Part shown: in pieces, positions 1 through 10,703 of the stretch
How the letters are laid out: every line of letters starts with the position of its first letter
How positions within the stretch are numbered: position 1 is the first letter of the stretch
Source: Mesorhabditis belari
Lineage: Eukaryota > Nematoda > Chromadorea > Rhabditida > Rhabditidae
NCBI GenBank assembly: GCA_958450365.1
Contig: CAUEEP010000728.1
Span: 1,767,001 to 1,831,000 of the forward strand
Length of the DNA: 64,000 nucleotides
Reading direction: 5' to 3'
Program-made: the position numbers and the translations under genes
The notes under the pieces: generated by a model
Database searches by the model: none
The model's input: only the letters and a program-made list of their open reading frames with translations
What the model was told of the DNA's origin: nothing

Positions 1-150
1 TATTGTTCAATCTATATAAGATTTAGATTGAATCTAAATCGGACGTCCGATATAGACTGTAATCTAAATCGGACGTCCGCGATAAGTTCAATCTATATCG
101 GACGTCCGATTTAGATTGAATCTAAATCGGACGGAAATCTAAATCGGACA
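1..150. repeat. Palindromic short repeats
   Basis: Units of the form ATCTAAATCGGACGTCCGAT recur in both orientations. The core TCGGACGTCCGA is a perfect 12-bp palindrome at 39-50 and 98-109; a copy with one changed end base lies at 69-80, and truncated copies begin near 127 and 143. The cluster runs off the left edge of the window, so its full extent is unknown. It may be the end of a larger inverted-repeat element. Confidence 0.75.
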
Positions 151-570
151 CAACATATATATATTATAACATTCATCGATATCAGGTTTCTATGGTTGGA
201 AATTTATGAAAATGTGTTGAAATCCGTATTTTTTTATACATGTACCTAATAATTTAAAATGAATGATAAAAATGTAAAAAATGTAAAAAATCTTTTTTTA
301 TTTCAGGTTTACGAGCTTGGCACAATCGATATGGCTAAATGAAATGATTTGAATTAGAATAAAAATCATTAAAAGTTTATAAATTTAATTGTTTACACTA
401 AACATTTTCCATTTTCTTATCATTTTTTGAAGAATCAAGAAGAAGCAATTCTTGTTTTTTTTTTTTTATTTTTACGATTTTCAAAGCGTTTCTTTCACTT
501 ATTGATAAATCGTTTGAAAATTTGAAAAATTTGAATTCAAATTTCAATCTTTCAATCTTAATCTCATTTG

Positions 571-582
571 ATTTTTTAGAAA
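571..582 (+). promoter_or_regulatory. Likely trans-splice acceptor of TTR-like gene
   Basis: A pyrimidine run ending in AG (ATTTTTTAG) lies three bases before the ATG at 583, as expected of a spliced-leader acceptor in nematodes. Upstream sequence (150-570) is AT-rich with no recognisable TATA box or other gene. Confidence 0.5.
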
Positions 583-1814
583 ATGAAGTCTTTAATTGTA
601 TTTGTTGGATTGTTTGGGTTGGGTTTGACGATGAGACATCAATCGATCGCCATAAAGGTTTAGTTCTTTTCGTCGTATTATAAAGCAATCGACTCATATT
701 ATAACTTGTATCAATTGATACGCTTTAAACGTTTTACTTTTCGAGGGAAAGCTCCTTTGCGGATCGAAACCGGCGGCAAACGTGCGCGTGAAATTGTGGG
801 AAGAGGATTCGGGTATGCATTCATATTCGATTGATATTCACAATACATTTTCATTAAAATACATAAAAGTGTTCTGAAATGAAGGTCACTATTGTCCAGA
901 ATCGGTGTTCATCAAGATCAAGGTTTCATCAAGATCTGTAAGCAATCGGTTGACTAGAATATCGCGGTTTGAAAGAGCTAAGAGATTCATCGGGCTGTGA
1001 TCGTGTGTTCAAAGATCTGCAAGCAATTCGTTGACTAGAATATCGCGGTTTGAAAGAGCTAAGAGATTGATCGGGCTGTGATCGTGTGTTCAAAGATCTG
1101 TAAGCAATCGGTTGACTAGAATATCGTGGTTTGAAAGAGCTAAGAGATTCATCGCGCTGTGATCTTTTCAGTGACTTTTCAGCGTAAAAGTTATCAATGC
1201 TGAGTGATCAAAGCGCTTTTTTATTATAAGAGATTGATTCTGAACAATAGTGACCTTCATTTTAAACAAAGAGAATTGAATTTTAAACTACAGGCCCTGA
1301 TCCGGACGATCTTTTAGCTCAAGGATACACGGATAGTAATGGTAAATAAAGAGCTTTAAAAAAGAAGCTGATGATTTCAGTTTTAAGGGCAATTCCATCT
1401 GGAGGGTGGCGAGGCTGAGTTGACAGCGATCGATCCAGTGTTCAAGGTGTATCACGATTGCGATGATGGGATCAAGGTTTAATTTGAGAGATTCACAATA
1501 TGCTAAAACGTGATTCGATAATAGATTCGATATCTAAAAGCTAGATAGGATTTCGATTTGATTTCTTTAATTTTTTTCTATTCCCATTTCTACAAGTTCA
1601 TTTCGATTTGCAGCCCGGTTCACGGAAAGTGAAATTCCGTCTTCCCAAGAGCTACATTACCGACGGGAAAAAGGCGGCCAAGGTTAGACAAAAATTTCTT
1701 CAAATTTACATTCAATGTTATCAAATATATGTAAAAATTTAGACTTTCGACTTCGGCTCACCAAATCTTGAGACAATCTTCGCTGAGGAAGAGCGCGAGA
1801 TGATCGTTTCATAA
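583..1814 (+). CDS. Transthyretin-like (TTR-52/TTL family) secreted protein
   Basis: Six exons: 583-657, 746-812, 1294-1341, 1388-1476, 1614-1682, 1743-1814; all junctions keep phase and give 139 residues. It starts with a hydrophobic signal peptide (MKSLIVFVGLFGLG...). The mature part follows the nematode transthyretin-like domain (PF01060): GKLLCGSKPAANVRVKLWEE near residues 26-45, PDPDDLLAQGYTDSNGQF, AELTAIDPVFKVYHDC, RKVKFRLPKSYI, and the closing FDFGSPNLETIFAEEERE. Members are small secreted beta-sandwich proteins; one, TTR-52, bridges apoptotic cells to phagocytes, but most have no known role. The family normally has four cysteines. Here only the first two (LLCG, YHDC) remain: the kPC position reads KPG and the terminal rdC is missing, so one disulfide is probably lost. 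Intron 2 carries an inverted-repeat insertion. Confidence 0.93.
879..1264. repeat. Inverted-repeat element with internal 81-bp tandem copies, in TTR-like intron 2
   Basis: The ends AATGAAGGTCACTATTGT (about 880) and its reverse complement ending near 1264 form terminal inverted repeats. Inside are three tandem copies of about 81 bp starting near 930, 1012 and 1093 (AAGATCTGTAAGCAATCGGT...). It looks like a MITE inserted in the intron; no coding potential is seen. Confidence 0.7.
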
Positions 1815-2179
1815 AAATATTGAAATTTAAACTTTTTAAAATACAAATCTTATCTTTTCTTTTCTTTTTTTTCACTCTAAAATCGAAAAAACAAGTTTAA
1901 ATGTTTGAATTTTTAAAAAAAATTTTTGAACTTTTGAACTTTTGAAGTTTTAAAGCTTTAAAGCTTTAAAGCTTTAAAATTTATCCTTATCACATCAAGC
2001 CATTTCTCGTTTTCACTTTCGCGACCCGATTTACAAATCCAGCGCTGGCATCTTTAATTTACTTTTCTTTTTCTATACCTAGGAAATGGATAGGGTTTAG
2101 CCCATCTGTTAGTGTATGTGAAGGGAAAGAGATCACGGGAAAGAGGTGATGAAGAAGAGAGAATAGGGCAAAGGGGAGG

Positions 2180-2262
2180 GCAAGGGACGGGATGCCGGCA
2201 GCAATTTGTCACGACACCCACCGAAAGGGAAAAGCTTCCACCCTTTTTCGGCTCAAGCTCCA
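2180..2262. repeat. Dispersed repeat, copy 1
   Basis: Contains GCAATTTGTCACGACACCCA, shared exactly with 3173-3192, with similar flanks (GCCGGCAG versus GCCGGGAG). The surrounding 1815-2330 is otherwise AT-rich noncoding sequence with no gene seen. Confidence 0.55.
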
Positions 2263-2333
2263 TCCCACTCTTTTGAAGGACTCCAAAAAAAAAAACAAAA
2301 TAGTAAGCTCTCAATAATGTGTATTAGAGGTGA

Positions 2334-2707
2334 ATGGCAAGAGCTTTAGCTTATGCCTTAGCTTATGCTTTAGCTCTTGCTTTAGCTTATGCTTTAGCTC
2401 TTGCTTTAGCTCTTGCTTTAGCTCTTGCCTTAGCTTATGCTTTAGCTCTTGCTTTAGCTTATGCTTTAGCTCTTGCTTTAGCTCTTGCTTTAGCTCTTGC
2501 CTTAGCTTATGCTTTAGCTCTTGCTTTAGCTTATGCTTTAGCTCTTGCTTTAGCTCTTGCTTTAGCTCTTGCCTTAGCTTATGCTTTAGCTCTTGCTTTA
2601 GCTCTTGCTTTAGCTCTTGCTTTAGCTTATCCTTTAGCTTATCCTTTAGCTGATCCTTTAGCTTATCCTTTAGCTTATCCTTTAGCTTATCCTTTAGCTT
2701 ATCTATT
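2334..2707. repeat. Hexamer/dodecamer minisatellite
   Basis: Alternating 6-bp units GCTTTA and GCTCTT/GCTTAT make a 12-bp period for about 370 bp; toward the right end the unit shifts to CCTTTAGCTTAT. Open frames across it translate to AYALAL-type or CFSS-type repeats and are artefacts of the period. Confidence 0.9.
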
Positions 2708-2887
2708 ACCCCAGCTCCTTATTATTAGATCAATCAAAAACTACCGTAACCTTGTCAACAAGTTTCAAGTTTTAAACCAGATAAGGTCAATATTTAACAA
2801 CTCTGACACATTTTTTGTTCTTTAAAAACACTAGCGTTTTATTCATATGCAATTCTCTGCCTACAGTTGACTCTTACGAAGAGGAGG

Positions 2888-3062
2888 CGGTCGTTGGTGA
2901 CTGGATCGACCAGAAGTTTGGCTAGCTTCTAGTTAAAGTACACGCACAAGACCGGCATCTGCCTGGTCCAGGGACTAGATTCAACAGTTCAACAGGATTC
3001 AACAATTCAACAACTGTTATTCAACTGTTAACTGTTCTTTCAATTGTTATTCAATGTTAAAA
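2888..3062. repeat. Duplicated block, copy A
   Basis: The block with AGACCGGCATCTGCCTGGTC followed by ATTCAACAATTCAACAACTG is present again at 3755-3906 in the same orientation with few differences, giving two direct copies about 0.85 kb apart. Confidence 0.85.
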
Positions 3063-3159
3063 ATTACAATACACGCACAGGACTGACATTCAAAACAGCA
3101 ATTTACCAAAAAAAAAACAGATATGAGAGAGATTGGTTAAGAAAAGAGAAGAGAAAGGT

Positions 3160-3230
3160 CGGTCCTGCCGGGAGCAATTTGTCACGACACCCAGGAGGAG
3201 AGAGAAGGTTTCTAGATCGACCCCTCTCTT
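3160..3230. repeat. Dispersed repeat, copy 2
   Basis: Second copy of the repeat seen at 2180-2262 (shared GCAATTTGTCACGACACCCA). It lies between the two duplicated blocks; 3230-3750 otherwise holds nothing I recognise. Confidence 0.5.
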
Positions 3231-3754
3231 CCTTGCCCACTTCGGAGAGTGTGTCCATCTTCTGAAGATCAAAGAGAGAAAAGAAATTGGGCGTGGAAGA
3301 AATTGAGAAATTGAGAGGGCAACCCTGTGAAGGGAAAGTGAAGGGAAAGTGAGGGGGAAGTGAAGGGGAAAAAGAAAGAACTGAACACAACAGATGGGAA
3401 TAGGAGAAGAGGTGGGTAAAGAAGAGAGGAGAAACAGACAAACATAGCCCCAATCCTCATAAACTTGCCCACTCTAGCTGGCTACTTATCTGTCCATATT
3501 GGGTAGCTAAACGATAAGCTTATGGGAAAAGTTTGTCATACAAGCGAACCTTACTGGTACCCATTTTTGTTACCGTTAACTTACCGTTAAGCAAGTTTAC
3601 CATTGAGTGCTCATTTCTTTCTGAAGTTTTCTTTTGATCAGTTGTACGTTACTTGAGCTTATATCCATTCTAAAATCTAACCTATATGTGTTCTGAGTGG
3701 TCCAGAAACTAGGTCTTGATCTGTTATCAGAACCATTGAATCTGGTTCTCGTTG

Positions 3755-3906
3755 GTTGATCGGACAGAAGTTTGACTAGCTTCTAGTTCAAGTACAAGAC
3801 CGGCATCTGCCTGGTCCAGGGACTAGATTCAACGGTTCAACAAGATTCAACAATTCAACAACTGTTATTCAACTGTTAACTGTTCTTTCAATTGTTATTC
3901 AATGTT
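3755..3906. repeat. Duplicated block, copy B
   Basis: Direct copy of 2888-3062. Together the two copies and the dispersed repeat suggest a local segmental duplication of roughly 0.9 kb that has since diverged. Confidence 0.85.
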
Positions 3907-3942
3907 ATACCAGGCAAGAGCAAAACCAGAAGCCAGGTTTTT

Positions 3943-4050
3943 GCTTTTGATCATGCTCCAGCTTTTGATCATGCTCCAGCTTTTGATCATGCTCCAGCTT
4001 TTGATCATGCTCCAGGTTTTGATCATGCTCCAGCTTTTGATCATACCTTG
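3943..4050. repeat. 18-bp minisatellite
   Basis: Six tandem copies of TTTTGATCATGCTCCAGC with one G variant. A shorter related TTTGATCAGTTTGA array follows at 4079-4135. From 4140 to 4810 only AT-rich sequence with no gene is visible. Confidence 0.9.
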
Positions 4051-4820
4051 TCGGGAAAAAATTGGCACCTTTCTGATACAGTTTGATCAGTTTGAGTTTG
4101 ATTAGTTTGGGTTTGATCAGTTTGATATTGATCTTTTTACCAGTCTTCTTTTAGATGTACTCATTTTCAATGCTCAATTCTTTCTTTTACATAAAAAGTA
4201 CTTTCTTCTTTATTAAAAGCAATGACTTCAGCACTCCAGAAAGAATGTGTTTCAATTTTGAGAGTACAAAGTACGCTTTAAGGAACAAATCTTGTTTATT
4301 TTCTATGTCTGATTCATCCATAAATTTCATTCTATCAACTTTTCGTTCACGTTTTTTTTTCTTATTTCTAATGTATTTCCAATTTTTTTCTTATTTCATC
4401 CTCCCCTCTCATCTCACGACATTACATCTCGAATTTCAAAGAAAAAAAAAACAGAAAAACGAATTTCTTTTTTTCTAAGGGACTTTTACTTTAAAAGTGA
4501 ATGATGTATTTTTTCTTTTTTTGTGGTTTTTATGGTTTTCAAATTTTTATGGTTCAAAACTAAGAACACTTCTTTCTTTTTACCCTCACAACCCAACACC
4601 ATATCAATCATTTTTTTTGTTGGTTAAAAGGCTCAACTCGTTTACTTTTAACTCACTCTGGTGACTGCTAGTGGATGGGATGGAGATGAAAAGAGAGCGA
4701 GACAGAGAGATCATTTGAACTTAGAAGATTTTAGAGATTTTAGAGGCTACATCTGTTTTCACGACTTCAACCTTTCAATCATATTCGATTGATTGAAGAG
4801 CAAATTTGATTCGATTTTAT

Positions 4821-5237
4821 GGGGGTGGGACAAATGCGACCTTTTTTTTGCGCACCTGGACATTTGCGCACCTTTTTTTGCTGAAAAAGGCCTTAGGCAA
4901 GGCCGTAGAGCTCCGTAGAGCTCCCTTATATTTCCGTATAAGGGAATCGTATGCGTAGATTCCGAATTTCGACAAATCAGACCTCGCTGACACGTCAAAT
5001 TTGGGCTAAAAGGCAAAAACTGCAGAAAAGCGTTAAGTTGCGTAATTTTTGCCTTTTGGCCCAAATTTGACGTGTCAGCGAGGTCTGATTTGTCGAAATT
5101 CGGAATCTACGCATACGATTCCCTTCTATGAAAACATTTTTGAAGCGCTACGACTTTTCCTAAGGCCTTTTCCAGCAAAAAAAAAAGGTGCGCAAATGTC
5201 CAGGTGCGCAAAAAAAGGTCGCATTTGTCCCACCCCC
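4821..5237. mobile_element. Palindromic MITE with 8-bp TSD (copy 1 of GTGGGACAAATGCGACC family)
   Basis: The ends GGGGGTGGGACAAATGCGAC and its reverse complement bracket a long fold-back element of 417 bp whose arms continue far inward (GCGCACCTGGACATTTGCGC; CAAATTTGACGTGTCAGCGA). An 8-bp direct repeat GATTTTAT flanks it at 4813-4820 and 5238-5245, so this is an inserted element. An 8-bp TSD points to a hAT-type transposase in trans; no ORF of its own is present. A second copy lies at 20044-20524. Confidence 0.88.
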
Positions 5238-5434
5238 GATTTTATGAAAAGATTCTCCATTTTAATCGATTATTTATGTCAAGAAAAGGTAATTTTTGAT
5301 AAATTGATAAATAAATAATCAATAAATGGATAAATCAACAAGAATAAATTGATAAATCAATAATCACTTTTTAAAATCAAAAAAAAATCTATTCATAAGT
5401 CTTATTTCATTCATTCTTTAAATCATATTGAATT

Positions 5435-5644
5435 TCACTTTATTATCTGAATAATTGTATCATTATTGTAGATGTGATTGCCAGCTTTCGTATGGTGCAT
5501 AGAAATCAGTTGTTTGTCTGGCTGGATACTGAAAGTCTGGTTAACTGATATCTTGTAGTACTGCTCGAGAACCTTCTTCATATTAATCACTGGCTTAGCA
5601 TTAGGGAAATGATGATCTACCAGGGAAAAAAAACTTGGCAACAT
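5435..5644 (-). other. Unassigned 69-codon open frame
   Basis: A minus-strand frame from an ATG at 5644 runs to a stop at 5435 and reads like protein in places (VDHHFPNAKP, QYYKISVNQ) rather than like repeat. No family is recognised, no splice partners were found, and it may be a fragment of an old gene or transposon. The neighbourhood (5246-6060) has no other gene. Confidence 0.2.
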
Positions 5645-6062
5645 CTCCTTTACGTCTACTCATCCCTCGTTGTCATTTATTTTTCACCGGAATCACACCG
5701 AGATCCCATCGACACTACTCTATGAACATAAACATAAAAACTTTCAAATAGATGTGGTAGGAAAAGATGAAAAGAGAAAAGCAATGATGAGAATGAGAAA
5801 AAAGAAAGGAAAGAGAAAAGAGAGGAGATCCTATGAATATTAGAGTTCCGTCAGAGGGGCCTTTTAGCCTCTCCCTGGCGGTCGACCTTATGAGAGACAG
5901 GGAGAGTGTTACTTTCGGAATTCCGGTTGATAACTTATGTTATAACTTTTGTTCATTTTATAAAACTTGAATCGTTTTCTTTTTCTATCTGTTATTATCT
6001 TAAAAAAACACAGTTTTGATTTGTGGATTCAGAATTTTTGCATATGGATAGTCAAGTCTTTC

Positions 6063-6735
6063 AACCGGAAACTTGAGCATACTTTAAGTCAATCTGTACC
6101 CGGGCCAGGCCAAGAATTGACCTAATCTTAAACCTCCTGGTGGTACAAAGAGTGCATACTTCTTTGTGAAAACACTTTCAAAAGCTAAATCCATTTGATT
6201 AGTGTAGCGTTTATTGTGAGAAAATTTCCTAAATCTCGAAATTAGTCGACTCCGAAACTTCGAATTGGTCAACTCTGGATTTTTGCGTATAGCCTTTCAA
6301 CCTTTCCTTTCCTTCAGCCTTCAGCCTTTCAACCGGAAACTTGAGCTCACTTTAAGGCGATCTGTACCTGGGCCAGGCCAAGAATTGACCTAATCCTAAA
6401 ACCTCCTGGTGGTACAAAGAGTGCATAAGTTTTGTTTTTGTGAAAACAGTTTGATCAGTGTAGCAACTAGAGCAGTTTATTGTGAGAAAATTTCCTCAAA
6501 TCTTCAAATTGGTCAACTCTGGATTTTTGCTTATATTCAAGCCCTTCAAACTTGAGCTTACTTTAAGTCAATTTGTACCTGAGCCAGGCCAGGTATTGAC
6601 CTAATCCTAAACCTCCTGGAGGTACAAAGAGTGCATAATTTTTGTTTTTATGAAAACAGTTTGATCATTGTAGCAGTTAGAGCAGTTTATTGTGAGAAAA
6701 TTTCCTCAAATCTTCAAATTTGTCGGCTCCGAAAC
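6063..6735. repeat. Three tandem diverged copies of a 210-270-bp unit
   Basis: Each copy contains AACTTGAGC...ACTTTAAG, then GGCCAGGCCAAGAATTGACC (variants), CCTCCTGGTGGTACAAAGAG, and TTATTGTGAGAAAATTTCCT. Copies begin near 6067, 6337 and 6549. No coding sequence is evident. Confidence 0.8.
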
Positions 6736-7206
6736 TTTGGCTCCGAAATTTCGAATCCGAATCTCCGAAATTGGTCAACTCTTTTGAAGAAATTCGATCT
6801 CAAAATCAAATTTCAATTTCCGTTTTCAAAGAAGTCATAAGAAAAAATATGCAGGATTTTATGTAAATGATGAATCGCATTTGAAATGAATTCGAAATGA
6901 ATTCGAAATGAATTCGAAATGAAATTTGAGATCTCAAAGTAATCAAAATATTCAAATCTTCAAATATTCAAATATTCAAATATTCGAATGATGTACAAGA
7001 AGAATTTTCGTTTACAGATTTACAGAGTTTTTCTGTTGTTCTGTTCTTCTGTTCTCAAATATCATCATTTGCAAATTAAGAAATGTCTTTTGCACACAAA
7101 GAGAACAATGAATAGGCATAATGAGGAGGGGAAATGATGGCTTTTTAAAATTTTTTGTTTCTTGCCCTTTTCCTTGTCTAATCCTTGTTCATTTCGTCGA
7201 TGGATT

Positions 7207-7890
7207 ACCCGTCAAAAAAGAATGAAGGAGAGGTCATTTACTTTTAACAAAAAAGAATTATCTGACTTTTTGTTTTTCTAGTTGATATTTTACAGTGTTC
7301 CTTTGAAAACACTCGATTTGTTTTGAGTGAAAATTGAATGTTGTCTGTCGTTTTGATCCTTTTCAGCTCTAAAATCTACTTGTGCTTTAGAGCTATCTAT
7401 CTTTGAATCTATTTTCAATCTACTTAAACGGAAATTTAGATTTAGAATCTTGTATATGAATGATGTTACTTCTTAGCTACTTAGCTAAGAAGAAGACCAT
7501 CAAAACCCATCAAAAAAGAATGAAGGAGAGGTCATTTACTTTCAAAAAACAAAAAATTACCTGCATTTTTGTTTTTCTAGTTAATATTTTACAGTGTTCC
7601 TTTGAAAACTCGATTTGTTTTGAGTGAAAATTGAATGTTGTCTGTCGTTTTGACCCTTTTCAGCTCGAAAATCTACTTGTGCTTTAGAGCTTGAATTTTG
7701 AGGCTTGAAAGCTTTGAATCGATTTAAAATCTACTTAAACAGGAGTTTAGATTTAGAAACTTGCACATGAACGATGCTACTTCCTAGCTCTAAAATCTAC
7801 TTGTGCTTTGGGGATCTATTTAAAATCTAACGAGAACGAGAACTTTAGTTTTAGAACCTTGCACATGAACGATGCTACTTCTTCAACATT
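7207..7890. repeat. Tandem duplication of a roughly 290-bp unit
   Basis: GTCAAAAAAGAATGAAGGAG at 7212 recurs near 7508, each followed by TTACAGTGTTCCTTTGAAAA, TTGAATGTTGTCTGTCGTTT and AAAATCTACTTGTGCTTTAG; a third partial copy of the last part starts near 7789. The stretch 6840-8600 contains no gene I can support. Confidence 0.8.
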
Positions 7891-8156
7891 TTCTTTTCAT
7901 TTTTCTTTTACTTGTAGAGAATGTACTCGTTTGCCTCTTCAACCGAAGAGAACCTGAGTTCCCATTTCCCTTTTCATCAATCAAATTTTGATTTCGCATA
8001 GACGCTAATTTTTCGAGTTATTGAGAGATTGAATTTCTTTTGCGTAAATGCTTTTGATAAACTTTTTCTAGAATATTTTCCGAAAAATTTGATTAACAAA
8101 ATGAAATGCAAGATTTTCTTAGAAAAAACTTGAAGACATATTGAAGTTTTGAACGT

Positions 8157-8385
8157 ATTAACTGTAAATGATGGAAAATTCTGTATTGCTTTACTTGTAT
8201 CTTGATTTCTTTCTCTTACTTAACCATCCTTTTTCATAAAACTTTCTAATATAATTTGTTTTTTTAAATGGAAATGGTGTAATTTTGGAATTTTTGAACT
8301 TATTAACTGTAAATGATGGAAAATTCTGATTGCTTTACTTGTATCTTGATTTCTTTCTCTTACTTAACCATCCTTTTTCAAATAT
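8157..8385. repeat. Direct repeat pair
   Basis: TTAACTGTAAATGATGGAAA and the 80 bp that follow occur at 8157-8240 and again at 8298-8385. Confidence 0.8.
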
Positions 8386-8797
8386 AATTTGTTTTTTTTA
8401 AATGGAAATGGTGTACTATCAAAGTTTAGATCTGAAAATTGAGAGCTAGTTTTATTCTAAAGGAAAGAAGCTTTAAAAAAAAAAAACAATTACATTTTGA
8501 GGAGATGGGTTTGAAATTGAGAAATTGAGAAAAAAAGGGGGAAAAAAGGGGAAAAGGGTGTGAAGTCTATTTCAACGGGACTGAATTGAAGGCGATAGCT
8601 GAGTGAGGAGTGTGGATTCAATTGGATTTGATCCCCCTTTTTTCTGTTTCAATTGCATCCACTTGACTCGCGCTAAAAACACTTGTTTAGACACACTAGC
8701 ACTAGAGACACTAGTTTTTTTTTGGGCCTTGTCTTTTCACTTGAGTATCTTGTTGTTTCAAAAACAAAGTTATCTCATTGTGGCTTTGATCAGCCAC

Positions 8798-9078
8798 GCT
8801 AGACCTAGCGATCTAGCGACAAGCTAGACCTAGCGATCTAGCGATCTAGCGACAAGCTAGACCTAGCGATCTAGCGATCTAGCGACAAGCTAGACCTAGC
8901 GATCTAGCGACAAGCTAGACCTAGCGATCTAGTGACAAGCTAGACCTAGCGATCTAGCGGCAAGCTAGACCTAGCGATCTAGCGACAAGCTAGACCTAGC
9001 GATCTAGCGACAAGCTAGACCTAGCGATCTAGCGACAAGCTAGACCTAGCGATCTAGCGATCTAGCGACAAGCTAGAT
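8798..9078. repeat. 25-bp minisatellite
   Basis: About ten copies of a 25-bp unit GACAAGCTAGACCTAGCGAT + CTAGC, some with an extra 8-bp GATCTAGC. The stretch 9079-9460 is AT-rich with no gene seen. Confidence 0.92.
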
Positions 9079-9461
9079 TCAATTTTTCGTTTTGCATTCA
9101 AAACCCAGACATTCAAAGTCCAGACAAATCCATCTCTTTATTTTTATTTACTTTAATTACATGTGTTTCTGTTTTGAATTCGATTCTAATGAATATATTC
9201 ATTGCTTTATGAAAACTTTTCTCCAGCATAACTTGTTTCAATAGCTGTCAAAATAGGTAGTAATTAGTGTGTGTGGGAAAGAGATGCGGGAATTCGACTC
9301 GTCACTCAGTTTCACTTTAGGGGGATCTAATCAAGAGCCTCACTGAGTTAATAAAGGAAATTTATTAGCTTTGATATGTGACAGATTTTTAAATTATTAT
9401 AGCAATATTGCTTGTAAATATTTGGTTATCAGTTATTTGATAAAGCCTTTTTTTTCATTAA

Positions 9462-9955
9462 CATTCTTGTACAGTATTTTAGCGCTATTCTTTGATTCTC
9501 CTATTCTCTAGTATACTTTATGCTCTATACAAATACACTTTTCCTAGCGCACTAGCTTTGCTCATCAAGTTTTCTAGTTCGCTACAAAACTTGCGATATT
9601 GTGAGACCATTGACGTTGACCATTGACAATTTGCCATTAGCAATCTAACTTTCAGCTCAAATCTCTTTGTGTTGGGCTATCGAATTGAAATATTCTTGGT
9701 TTCATTGGATGCGCCAAGTCTTTCTCTGTCGATTGGTACAAATATTATTTAAATTGAACACAAAGAGATTTGAGCTTAAAGTTGGATTGCCAATGGCAAA
9801 TTGTCAATGGTCCCACAATTCCGCAAGTTTCGTAGCGAACTAGAAAGCTTGGTGAGCAAAGCTAGTGCGCTAGGAAAAGTGTATTGGTATAGAGCATAAA
9901 GTATACTAAAGAATAGGAGAACCAAAGAACGGCGCTAAAATACTGTACAAGAATG
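9462..9955. mobile_element. Long palindrome (fold-back element), about 490 bp
   Basis: Left arm 9462 to about 9673 (CATTCTTGTACAGTATTTTA... to CTCAAATCTCTTTGTGTT) is matched in inverted order by about 9759 to 9955, with an 85-bp spacer. Arms differ by scattered substitutions and small indels. No ORF and no clear TSD were found; it is probably a nonautonomous fold-back transposon. Confidence 0.8.
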
Positions 9956-10008
9956 CTTGAGTAGTAGCTAGATCCTAGTTTGAGTATTCGACAGATCTTG
10001 TGGTTTAT

Positions 10009-10061
10009 AAACGCCATCTGTTGCCATCTATAGCCATCTTATAGCCATCTATTGCCATCTA
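10009..10061. repeat. 10-bp minisatellite, left part
   Basis: Units of TTGCCATCTA, interrupted by the MITE at 10062-10575 and continuing on its other side. Confidence 0.8.
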
Positions 10062-10575
10062 TTGGGTTGGGGAGAATGAGTCGGCGCCGAAAATCAAAAA
10101 AATGTCTAAAACTTCTATTCGACTTCGTCAAATAATATGCGTTTGATATCAGTAGAATGGTTAACTAATTCTCTACAAAATGACATTTAAAAGAAAATTC
10201 AAACAGCGCCTCCGCTCAAGAAAAAGCCATTTTTTCACAAAAACTACAAACTGTGATCTAGAAAAAGCCATTGGTGGGATCTTCCTGCAAATTTGGCAAC
10301 TTAAGTAATTGAATGTGCTCTATCTTTTTTATATAAACACCAAAGAAGGTTTATGGAAAGAAACTGTCAAATGATGAGTCGGACCTTTGCCATTTAACCA
10401 GCGCGTTTGAAGTTCATAAACTCCACGAAAGAAAAGCTTTGTGGAATCTCTCAAAAGTCATTTTGTAGAGAAATAGTGGATCCTTTTGATGAAACCAAAC
10501 GTATGTTTAAAGAAGGCTTTATGTGTGCAAAAAGTCCCTTTAAAGTTTGGCGCCGAATCATTCTCCCCAGCCCAA
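10062..10575. mobile_element. Mariner-type MITE, TTGGGTTGGGGAGAATGA family (copy 1)
   Basis: Terminal inverted repeats TTGGGTTGGGGAGAATGA...GGCGCC at both ends and TA on both sides (10060-10061, 10576-10577) are diagnostic of Tc1/mariner-type transposition. It inserted into the TTGCCATCTA minisatellite. It is nearly the same as 61403-61922 but carries several single-base deletions, so it is probably the more decayed copy. No transposase is encoded. Confidence 0.9.
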
Positions 10576-10583
10576 TATTATCA

Positions 10584-10703
10584 TATGTTGCCATCTATTG
10601 CCATCTATTGCCATCTATTGCCATCCATTGCCATCTATTGCCATCTATTGCCATCTATTGCCATCTATTGCCATCTATTGCCATCTATTGCCATCTATTG
10701 CCA
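10584..10703. repeat. 10-bp minisatellite, right part
   Basis: About eleven TTGCCATCTA units. Open frames across it (ending in repeats of CHLLPSIAIY) are a product of the period. From 10704 to 11280 no gene is seen. Confidence 0.9.

Noticed and set aside
2330..2825. Long open frames with AYALAL or CFSS repeats
   Set aside because: They run through a 6/12-bp repeat that keeps two frames open; no start context, splice sites or family.
8798..9078. CRISPR-like array of short repeats
   Set aside because: Units are contiguous with no unique spacers, and the genome is eukaryotic.
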